Shown here: positions 44,796 through 51,108 of the stretch, piece by piece
Position numbering within the stretch: the first letter of the stretch is position 1
How the letters are laid out: each line of letters opens with the position of its first letter
Source: Bacteriovorax stolpii
GTDB taxonomy: Bacteria; Bdellovibrionota; Bacteriovoracia; Bacteriovoracales; Bacteriovoracaceae
Length of the DNA: 51,108 nt
NCBI GenBank assembly: GCA_945860895.1
Contig: CAMASK010000012.1
Coordinates: 1-51,108, forward strand
Direction: 5' to 3'
Position numbers and translations under genes: made by a program
The notes under the pieces: model-generated
The model's input: the letters and a program-made list of their open reading frames with translations, nothing else
Told to the model about the DNA's origin: nothing
Databases searched by the model: none

Positions 44796-45452
44796 CTAGA
44801 AGAAAACTGAAAATTGAAGAAATCGAAGTTGGAGCGATTGAGCATAATCAATCGATTCATCAGTAGTGGAATTAGTCATTTTTAAGGCAATTTCTGGTGT
44901 ATAAGTCACGTGCTTGATTCCCCAGCGCTCAAGTGGGATACGCTTACCAACTGACAAAGTAGCAAATCGCAAATCATCGCGAGATGCATCGTTACCGAAT
45001 TGTTGCGCCCAACCAGCACCAACATAAAGGGCCACGAAAGCGGCATTTGAAAAATCCTCTGAACTATTAAGAATTCCACCAACCGAGAAATCCATATCTT
45101 CTTCATCTTCAGTCCCATTCACACCGGTAAAATAATTGAAGCGCATGCCGACCTGAACAAAGCGATGAACACCATAGGCATAGTTAAAAGAAAGATTTGA
45201 ATTGGTATTGTTGTCTGAAGATGCTCCCTTGGTTTTAATTTTATCAAAGGAAATGGCTGCTCTCAAAGCTGAATCCACATTGAACTCAAACATGTGCCTC
45301 ATACCTGGCTGAGCAAGCTCCATTCGCTGAGATCCAACATCTTGCTGGTATTGAGCATCCCCGCTGTTATAAGAATTGTCGTAATTCTGGTAGTTCTGGG
45401 CGAGTGCCACTCCCGTCATCAGTGAAAGAGCGAGAGCTAAAATTATCTTCAT
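44796..45452 (-). CDS. Small outer-membrane beta-barrel protein
   Basis: This 218-residue protein has a signal peptide (MKIILALALSLMTGVALAQ), an Asn/Tyr/Gln-rich N-terminal linker, and about ten amphipathic beta strands (SNLSFNYAYGVHRFVQVGMR, for example). It ends in FSVFF, the aromatic C-terminus recognised by the BAM machinery. Function not identifiable. It shares strand patterns with the protein encoded at 45678-46283. Confidence 0.72.
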   Translation of the reverse strand: MKIILALALSLMTGVALAQNYQNYDNSYNSGDAQYQQDVGSQRMELAQPGMRHMFEFNVDSALRAAISFDKIKTKGASSDNNTNSNLSFNYAYGVHRFVQVGMRFNYFTGVNGTEDEEDMDFSVGGILNSSEDFSNAAFVALYVGAGWAQQFGNDASRDDLRFATLSVGKRIPLERWGIKHVTYTPEIALKMTNSTTDESIDYAQSLQLRFLQFSVFF

Positions 45453-45630
45453 ATTGTCCCCTTTTGTTTCGGTTCCTAACTAAACCTTGATCACAAAATC
45501 TTAGAGACTCCTAATTCAGAAGTCATAACGTGAGAGTGAAACATTATGAAGTTTTGGAATAAATTGCGGACTGCTTAGCAGTGATTCGGCAACGACAGTT
45601 ATTTGGTCTTGATACTTTGCCCAAAAAAAA

Positions 45631-45650
45631 GGCCCCGCTTTCGCGAGGCC
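45631..45650 (-). terminator. Terminator of the second beta-barrel gene
   Basis: GGCCCCGC-TTTC-GCGAGGCC pairs with one mismatch, and eight A on the left form a U-tail for leftward transcription. It lies 28 nt after the stop at 45678. Confidence 0.8.
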
Positions 45651-45677
45651 CATTTGATTTTTTCTTAATTTATAAAA

Positions 45678-46283
45678 TTAGAAAAGAACGTCAAACTTAA
45701 CGAAGTTTACAGAAACGTTAGTTGTTGAACTATCGTCATTGTCGTTAAGGTCAGTTGTTGTTTTAGCAACAGAAACTGTAGCAGATGGAGAATAGTTGAA
45801 GTTCATACCCCAGATATTACCAATGCTGAAACGGTGACCGAACTCTAGACCCCAAGTATTAGTCTTAGTTTCATCATCACCAGCTTCAGATTCATCAAGT
45901 TTGCTTACGTCATAATGAAGAGCTAGGTAATTTGTATCAGTTAACTGATGAGCGAAGTTGTAGATAACTTGAACACCCATAGATGTACTCTTGTCACCAA
46001 GCTCAGCAACATCACCACTAGTTTTAACATCATTCATTTTGTAATTAACACCAACTTGAAAATCACTAGTAACTGCGTAAGCGTAGTTAAGGGCCAATCT
46101 TCTTGTAGATTGATTTTGGTTAGCACCAGAATCATTAATAACAGTACCAGTTGAATTAGCGAAATCCAAAGATCTGTCCTGAGCATCACCAGTCTCATAA
46201 CCAGAAAGAGTTACCATGTGCTTGTTATCGGCCATAGCAGATAGAGACAAAGAGGCGATTGCAATTGCAATAATCTTTTTCAT
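45678..46283 (-). CDS. Small outer-membrane beta-barrel protein
   Basis: This 201-residue protein has a signal peptide (MKKIIAIAIASLSLSAMA), Asp/Asn-rich loops and alternating strands such as RRLALNYAYAVTSDFQVGVN. It ends KFDVLF, a BAM-type signal. I take ATG 46283 (AAGGAT upstream); the frame is open further upstream to 46415 but that part is hydrophobic non-coding-like sequence overlapping the ndk terminator. Function unknown; possibly a porin-like or adhesin barrel. Confidence 0.75.
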   Translation of the reverse strand: MKKIIAIAIASLSLSAMADNKHMVTLSGYETGDAQDRSLDFANSTGTVINDSGANQNQSTRRLALNYAYAVTSDFQVGVNYKMNDVKTSGDVAELGDKSTSMGVQVIYNFAHQLTDTNYLALHYDVSKLDESEAGDDETKTNTWGLEFGHRFSIGNIWGMNFNYSPSATVSVAKTTTDLNDNDDSSTTNVSVNFVKFDVLF

Positions 46284-46373
46284 TTTTTCATCCTTTGAAA
46301 ATGAAGTTAATAGAACCAAAAAACAATGTATTAGAAAAATGTTACGGTACAATACTTCGAAATGGAATAAAAA

Positions 46374-46395
46374 AAGCCCCAACAAAGTGGGGCTT
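46374..46395 (-). terminator. Terminator of sucCD-ndk
   Basis: AAGCCCCA (46374-46381) and TGGGGCTT (46388-46395) form a perfect 8-bp stem with a 6-nt loop. Extra A on the left gives a U-tail on the minus strand, 31 nt after the ndk stop. Confidence 0.85.
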
Positions 46396-46425
46396 GTAAG
46401 AAAATGTAAGTTCAATAAAAATTAA

Positions 46426-46854
46426 TTAGAAACGATTGATAACTTCATTTCTCTCAAAGAAGTAAGCAATTTCTCTCTCTGCAGCTGTTGCTGAATCTGA
46501 ACCGTGAACTGAATTCTCGCCTACAGACTTAGCATAAAGCTTACGAATTGTACCTTCAGCAGCGTTAGCTGGATTAGTAGCACCCATGATCTCGCGGTTT
46601 TTTAGAACAGCGTTTTCACCTTCAAGAATCATCAACAGAACTGGACCTGAAGTCATGAAGTTTACTAGTTCACCAAAGAAAGGACGCTCTTTGTGCTCGA
46701 TGTAGAAACCTTCAGCTTTTTCTTTTGAAAGTTTAGTAAGTTTTGCACCAGCGATGCGAAGACCATTTTTCTCGAAAACAGCAATGATGTTTCCGATATT
46801 ATTATCTAGAGTTGAGTTAGGTTTAATGATTGAAAGCGTTTTTTCGTTGGCCAT
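46426..46854 (-). CDS. ndk: Nucleoside diphosphate kinase
   Basis: This 142-residue kinase equalises NTP pools through a phosphohistidine. The active-site motif is NSVHGSDS near residue 113-120, with TLSIIKPNS at the N-terminus and [22 protein letters not shown] precedes the ATG. It is 24 nt after sucD and probably in the same operon, consistent with known functional pairing of Ndk with succinyl-CoA synthetase. Confidence 0.97.
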   Translation of the reverse strand: MANEKTLSIIKPNSTLDNNIGNIIAVFEKNGLRIAGAKLTKLSKEKAEGFYIEHKERPFFGELVNFMTSGPVLLMILEGENAVLKNREIMGATNPANAAEGTIRKLYAKSVGENSVHGSDSATAAEREIAYFFERNEVINRF

Positions 46855-46878
46855 TGTTAGCTCCTTATAAATTGAATA

Positions 46879-47751
46879 TTACTTCTTTAATACTTCTTGG
46901 ACCTTTTGTCCAAGTTCTGCTGGAGATCTGGCGATAGTTACGCCACATTCTTGTAGAACCTTGAATTTAGACTCGGCTGAATCGTCTTCGCCAGAGATGA
47001 TGGCACCTGCGTGACCCATTCTCTTGCCTTTTGGAGCAGCCGCACCAGCAATAAAACTTACTACTGGTTTAGTCATATGTTTTCTGATCCAGCGAGCTGC
47101 ATCAGTTTCAGCTGTTCCACCAATCTCACCAATCATAATGACGGCTTTAGTCTCAGGATCTTTTTCGAACATTTCAAGAATGTCGATAAAGTTAGTTCCG
47201 TTAACTGGATCGCCACCAATACCTACACAAGTTGATTGTCCAATTTCACGTTGAGTTAATTGAAAAACTGCTTCGTAAGTAAGAGTTCCGGAACGAGAAA
47301 TTACTCCAACGTTACCGGGCATATGAATGTGGCCTGGCATAATTCCGATTTTACATTCCCCTGGAGTGATCACTCCGGGACAGTTTGGACCGATCAAGCG
47401 GGATTTAGATCCCTTTAGAGCAGCTTTCACTTTAATCATATCAAGGACAGGAATTCCTTCTGTGATCGCAATGATCAAAGGAATTTCAGCGTCGATGCAT
47501 TCAAGAATTGAATCAGCTGCAAAGGGAGGTGGCACGAAAACCATTGCGGCGTTTGCACCAGTTTCTTTTACGGCTTCATAAGTTGTGTTGAAAACAGGAA
47601 TGCCTTCGTGAATGGTGCCGCCCTTACCAGGAGTCACTCCACCCACAACGTTTGTTCCGTAATCACGAGATTGCAATGTATGAAAACTCCCCTGCTTACC
47701 AGTCAAACCGATAGTGATGAGTTTTGTATTTCTATTAATTAAAATGGCCAT
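46879..47751 (-). CDS. sucD: Succinyl-CoA synthetase alpha subunit
   Basis: This 290-residue subunit starts [20 protein letters not shown]. It has the CoA-binding Rossmann part with GGVTPGKGG, the phosphohistidine segment (GHAGAIISG), [20 protein letters not shown], and [16 protein letters not shown] take ATG 47751; an upstream in-frame start at 47808 lies within sucC. It lies 1 nt after sucC. Confidence 0.97.
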   Translation of the reverse strand: MAILINRNTKLITIGLTGKQGSFHTLQSRDYGTNVVGGVTPGKGGTIHEGIPVFNTTYEAVKETGANAAMVFVPPPFAADSILECIDAEIPLIIAITEGIPVLDMIKVKAALKGSKSRLIGPNCPGVITPGECKIGIMPGHIHMPGNVGVISRSGTLTYEAVFQLTQREIGQSTCVGIGGDPVNGTNFIDILEMFEKDPETKAVIMIGEIGGTAETDAARWIRKHMTKPVVSFIAGAAAPKGKRMGHAGAIISGEDDSAESKFKVLQECGVTIARSPAELGQKVQEVLKK

Positions 47752-47752
47752 A

Positions 47753-48922
47753 TTATTTTGCTCCTTTAGCAGCTGCAACGGCTTTTTGAGCAGCATCAGC
47801 AAGGTCACCGGCGGCAGTAATCTTCAATCCAGATTCACTGAGAATTTTTTTACCTAAAGCAACGTTCGTTCCCTCAAGTCTTACGACTAAAGGAACTTTT
47901 AATCCCATCTCTCTGGCAGCATCAACCACACCTCTAGCAATAATGTCACACTTCATGATTCCACCAAAGATGTTCACTAAAATGGCCTTAACGTTTTTAT
48001 CCTCAAGAATAATAGAGAAAGCTTTTTCAACTGTTTCTTTAGTAGCTCCACCCCCTACGTCAAGGAAGTTGGCGGGAGTTCCGCCATGAAGTTTCAAAAT
48101 ATCCAGAGTTCCCATGGCAAGACCAGCACCATTCACAAGGCACCCGATATTGCCATCAAGCGAAATATAAGAAAGACCAAATTTACCGGCTTCAAGTTCT
48201 TGAGCTGACTCTTCGGTGATGTCTCTCATCGCTTCAATTTCCGGGTGACGAAAAAGAGCGTTGTCATCAAAGTTAAGTTTTCCATCAAGAGCTAGAACAT
48301 CACCTGCTTTAGTTGTAACTAAAGGATTGATTTCAGCAATTGAGCAATCTTTTTCAGTGTAGAGTTTATAAAGACCTTCGAAAAACTTCATGGCCTTATT
48401 CAGAGTTTCGCCTTTAAGTCCAAGAGCGTATCCAAGCTTGCGTCCAACTGCTGAGGTGTATCCAGCACAAGGTTCGATGTGGGCCTTAATGATTTTTTCT
48501 GGAGTATCATGCGCCACTTTTTCAATGTCCATCCCGCCTTCAGTAGAAACCATGAAGGCCAGTTTTCCAACTGTACGATCCAAGACAATACCACAGTAGT
48601 ACTCGTGATCAATATCGCATCCCTGCTCGATCAAAACTTTTAAAACTTTTTTACCTTCAGGTCCTGTCTGATGAGTCACAAGTTGCATGCCTAAAATTTC
48701 TTTAGAAATTTTTTCAACTTCCTCAAGGGATTTGGCAAGCTTGACACCTCCACCTTTTCCTCGTCCGCCAGCATGAATCTGTGCCTTAACAACCCAAACT
48801 TTAGTGTCTAGTGTTTTTGCGACTTCAACTGCTTGCGCAGCAGTTTCAGCGACACCGCCCTTCAAGACACTGATGCCGAATTGTCGCATTAGTTCTTTGG
48901 CCTGGTATTCATGCACGTTCAT
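47753..48922 (-). CDS. sucC: Succinyl-CoA synthetase beta subunit
   Basis: This 389-residue ATP-grasp subunit starts [17 protein letters not shown]. It has [40 protein letters not shown], and [13 protein letters not shown]. With SucD it makes succinate plus NTP from succinyl-CoA. GGAGAG precedes the ATG. A near-consensus promoter lies upstream. It could use succinyl-CoA made by the thiolase step. Confidence 0.97.
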   Translation of the reverse strand: MNVHEYQAKELMRQFGISVLKGGVAETAAQAVEVAKTLDTKVWVVKAQIHAGGRGKGGGVKLAKSLEEVEKISKEILGMQLVTHQTGPEGKKVLKVLIEQGCDIDHEYYCGIVLDRTVGKLAFMVSTEGGMDIEKVAHDTPEKIIKAHIEPCAGYTSAVGRKLGYALGLKGETLNKAMKFFEGLYKLYTEKDCSIAEINPLVTTKAGDVLALDGKLNFDDNALFRHPEIEAMRDITEESAQELEAGKFGLSYISLDGNIGCLVNGAGLAMGTLDILKLHGGTPANFLDVGGGATKETVEKAFSIILEDKNVKAILVNIFGGIMKCDIIARGVVDAAREMGLKVPLVVRLEGTNVALGKKILSESGLKITAAGDLADAAQKAVAAAKGAK

Positions 48923-48962
48923 TGGCTCTCCTTAAAAACTACATATAAAAGATATGTCGGCT

Positions 48963-48990
48963 ATTATAGTCATTTTACTTGCCCTATCAA
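48963..48990 (-). promoter_or_regulatory. Promoter of sucC-sucD-ndk
   Basis: On the minus strand TTGATA (complement of 48985-48990) and a perfect TATAAT (complement of 48963-48968) are spaced by 16 nt. The -10 lies about 40 nt before the sucC ATG. Confidence 0.65.
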
Positions 48991-49024
48991 TCAAAACTGC
49001 TCGAAAATAAGGGTGCGAGGTGTT

Positions 49025-49897
49025 ATGAAAAAATATTTTGTACTTCATCCGGCGGTTTTCAAATTAGACGGCGGTGCCATGTTTGGAATTATTCCCAAAC
49101 CCTTATGGACAAAGGCCATCGCTGCCGATGAATTAAATAGAATCCAACTGAGTTTACGTGTCATGTTAATTCAAACGCCCCATAAAAATATTTTAATCGA
49201 TACAGGGATTGGAGATTATCACGGCGATAAGTTTGATGATCGTTTTGGTGTAGTGGGAGATAAAAATCCTTTAATTAGTATTCTGAAAGAAAATTTTAAT
49301 CTTAATCCCTCTGATATTACTGATTTGATTATATCGCATTTGCACTTCGATCACATTGGCGGCTTAGGATACGATAATCCACATAAACTTTTATTCCCCG
49401 ATGCAACTCTTCATTTGCACCGTCAACATTATGACTACGCTTTAAATCCAACGCAAAGAGATGCTGGTTCGTTTCATGCTCAATACTTTAAGGATATTCT
49501 GGAAGCGGCAAGAAAAAATGGAAAAGTGCATTGGCTTGAAGGTTTGGATGGAGTTATTTTAAAAGATGGAGAAGATGTAATTAACTTTAAATGCTCTTTT
49601 GGTCATACTCCTTATTTAGTGCATGCTTGGGATGAAAAATTTATTTATATGGCAGACCTAGTTCCAACTTCCCATCACATTCCGATCCCATGGGTAATGG
49701 GTTATGATATTTCCCCTGGTCAGACGACGATTGATAAACAAACTTTTTATGAATTCATTGCGGCTTGCGAAAAGACCATGATCTTTGAGCACGATATGAA
49801 ATATTGGGGAGGTAAAATTTCATTGGATAAAGAGGGTCCTAAACTAGTAGAAAAGTTTCCAGTGAGTGAAGAAAAGTATAAACAGATTTTTATTTAG
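49025..49897 (+). CDS. MBL-fold metallohydrolase (AHL-lactonase-like)
   Basis: This 290-residue protein has the di-metal motif ISHLHFDHIGG (HxHxDH), FGHTPYLVH (metal His) and MADLVPTSHH (bridging Asp). A final His comes from IFEHDMKY. The layout, with a small N-terminal domain beginning FKLDGGAMFG, resembles lactonase or organophosphate-hydrolase-like MBL proteins. The substrate is unknown. I chose ATG 49025 (GAGGTG site) over 48911, which overlaps sucC. It overlaps the convergent membrane protein gene by 8 nt. Confidence 0.82.
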   Translation: MKKYFVLHPAVFKLDGGAMFGIIPKPLWTKAIAADELNRIQLSLRVMLIQTPHKNILIDTGIGDYHGDKFDDRFGVVGDKNPLISILKENFNLNPSDITDLIISHLHFDHIGGLGYDNPHKLLFPDATLHLHRQHYDYALNPTQRDAGSFHAQYFKDILEAARKNGKVHWLEGLDGVILKDGEDVINFKCSFGHTPYLVHAWDEKFIYMADLVPTSHHIPIPWVMGYDISPGQTTIDKQTFYEFIAACEKTMIFEHDMKYWGGKISLDKEGPKLVEKFPVSEEKYKQIFI

Positions 49898-51108
49898 TCC
49901 GATCTTCTGTGACTTGAATAATCTTGTTGTTTATGAGCTCTTTTATTTCCTGAAATCTCTTCTTAACTTTTATGTCCATTTGATCGAGACTTTGAGGAGT
50001 AGGTTTTTTGAGGGTTTGAAGCTCTTCAATGATTCTCATCGACTCAAAACCTATCTTCTTAGTGGTAAGTTTAACCATGGTTTCATAGCTTCTTTTTTTA
50101 CTTAAATCCGACAGGTCAGATTTACTTAGCACTTTAAAGTATTCTTCATTGGACACTACAAACTGAGTTAAAAAATGTCCAAAGTTACTGGTGTATTTAT
50201 CCACTGTAGGCTTTAATTTTTTTTTATAGTTGGCCGGTTGTTCAGCAAGAAAATCAATTAATAACTGCTCAATCTGAAGACTAACGGCGAGTAAAGTTTG
50301 AAGTTTTTGTTGTAAATCCTGCCAAAAAAGTTCTTCCTGATTTTTATTTTTCAACTCCTGATCTATTTTTTTACGGATCAATTGATCGAGAAGTGAATTG
50401 AATTCCGCGCTCCCTCTATTGTAAAGCACGACTTTCATTCTGGTGATGTAAGATTCTTCAGGCGCCATAAAACTATTGCCTATTTTAGCTGCCAGACCAT
50501 CCCATTTACAATCAGTTGCTTTGAGATCCATCTCATAAAGGCCAGGAATTATTTTGTTTCCAGTTAAAAAATCAAAATGAGAGAATTCTGCAATGTGATC
50601 TTTAAGTTTTCCAATTGATTTAAAGCTCACCCGATTTGAATTTTTTGAAAGAAGCCTTCCCTCTACGGACGAGAACTGGGCTTCCACCTCACAAGTATGG
50701 TAACTGGAGGTGACTAGCCAAATATGTGACATGTCCATTGGGACGTATTCTTTGAAAAAGATTTTCTTATTCCAATTTTCAAATTTAAAATCGTCATTGA
50801 TCTTTTTATAAAGATCAGGGCTCATTTTTGTCATCCGAACGATCTTGAATTCCTCTTGTGACCTGGTCCATTCCCTTAATCCAAGAAATAAAATGACCAT
50901 AAGGCCAAAGGCCATTCCCGCTAATTTTTTGAAGCGATTATCTTCACGCTGTGATGATTCATATGCTTCGAAAGGCAAGGGTGGAACTGAATCCTCGTGG
51001 ATGTCTTGCTCTGTAGGCAAAAGGGGAAGATCCGGGAGCAAATCATTGTTTGCTTTATCTGTCTGAGAATTTTGTATCGCGATTTTTAAAATAACCGGCG
51101 AAGAAAGA
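49890..51108 (-). CDS. Membrane-anchored protein of unknown function (5' partial)
   Basis: The reading frame stays open to the window edge, so the start is missing; at least 405 residues are visible. An acidic, proline-rich cytoplasmic N-terminal part (LPDLPLLPTEQ) is followed by one transmembrane helix (AGMAFGLMVILFLGL), then about 320 residues with charged helices, probably periplasmic, including a possible coiled-coil (KKIDQELKNKNQEELFWQDL). I do not recognise the family. A type-II single-pass topology is likely, with the proline-rich part inside. Confidence 0.65.
   Translation of the reverse strand, partial: LSSPVILKIAIQNSQTDKANNDLLPDLPLLPTEQDIHEDSVPPLPFEAYESSQREDNRFKKLAGMAFGLMVILFLGLREWTRSQEEFKIVRMTKMSPDLYKKINDDFKFENWNKKIFFKEYVPMDMSHIWLVTSSYHTCEVEAQFSSVEGRLLSKNSNRVSFKSIGKLKDHIAEFSHFDFLTGNKIIPGLYEMDLKATDCKWDGLAAKIGNSFMAPEESYITRMKVVLYNRGSAEFNSLLDQLIRKKIDQELKNKNQEELFWQDLQQKLQTLLAVSLQIEQLLIDFLAEQPANYKKKLKPTVDKYTSNFGHFLTQFVVSNEEYFKVLSKSDLSDLSKKRSYETMVKLTTKKIGFESMRIIEELQTLKKPTPQSLDQMDIKVKKRFQEIKELINNKIIQVTEDRTK

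Noticed and set aside
46284-46415. N-terminal extension of the second beta-barrel protein
   Set aside because: The extension runs back through the ndk terminator and lacks a start signal, while ATG 46283 has a good ribosome site and begins a clean signal peptide.
1-51108. CRISPR array, insertion sequence, prophage or integron
   Set aside because: No regularly spaced repeats, transposase, integrase or phage genes are present, and gene content is mostly housekeeping and catabolic.

Overview
The window looks like a chromosomal segment from a low-GC (about 40%) Gram-negative, motile, aerobic bacterium. I think it most likely belongs to the Bdellovibrionota, in the Bacteriovorax/Peredibacter-like branch. 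The support is a short Bdellovibrio-type flagellin of 277 residues, small outer-membrane beta-barrels, several exported proteins and a large secreted zinc protease, very tight gene packing with 1-14 nt overlaps, and amino-acid-based catabolism. This is inference from gene content. No rRNA or tRNA gene, insertion sequence, phage or CRISPR array was seen.

Layout. 1-3.5 kb: end of an HD-GYP-like gene, a small conserved-type protein, and the TldD/TldE peptidase pair. 3.6-5.1 kb: a two-domain homologue of animal procollagen lysyl hydroxylase and a small acidic protein. 5.1-9.9 kb (minus): a giant fused 2-oxoacid (indolepyruvate-type) ferredoxin oxidoreductase overlapping a Nudix/metallo-beta-lactamase fusion. 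9.9-11.5 kb: a NYN-domain protein and 4-hydroxyphenylpyruvate dioxygenase. 11.7-16.0 kb: a phosphate importer, pstS-C-A, with two different ATPase genes whose motif losses are complementary. 16.1-20.6 kb: a phenylacetyl-CoA-type degradation operon (EthD-like, enoyl-CoA hydratase, TonB-C-like lipoprotein, PaaG-like isomerase, PaaA-like di-iron protein, split PaaH). 20.6-22.9 kb (minus): secreted gluzincin protease. 23.1-27.1 kb: PaaJ/PcaF-type thiolase, small exported protein, aldehyde dehydrogenase, D-Ala-D-Ala ligase. 27.2-32.1 kb: flagellin, pseudo-receiver, phosphoesterase, exported protein, uvrB. 32.3-40.0 kb: pyrB-carA-carB-pyrF-pyrE-lysA operon. 40.1-44.6 kb (minus): Cys-rich exported protein, cysS, gltX, carD. 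44.8-46.3 kb: two beta-barrel proteins. 46.4-48.9 kb: sucC-sucD-ndk. 49.0 kb to the end: an MBL-fold hydrolase and a membrane-anchored protein cut by the window edge.

How it fits together. The IOR-type enzyme could turn aryl-pyruvates from Phe, Tyr or Trp into aryl-acetyl-CoA. The PaaA/PaaG/PaaF/PaaH/PaaJ-like enzymes could carry phenylacetyl-CoA through ring epoxidation and beta-oxidation to acetyl-CoA and succinyl-CoA, and SucCD/Ndk would recover energy as nucleoside triphosphate. Hpd covers the homogentisate branch. This suits an organism feeding on protein.

The strongest oddities are (1) the two-gene PstB ATPase, predicted to form a heterodimer with one intact and one degenerate ATP site; (2) the bacterial lysyl-hydroxylase homologue; and (3) a PaaA-like oxygenase with no PaaBCDE nearby, in an operon interleaved with exported proteins. 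After start correction no gene-free gap exceeds about 300 bases. The longest is 28041-28320, holding the flagellin promoter and leader.
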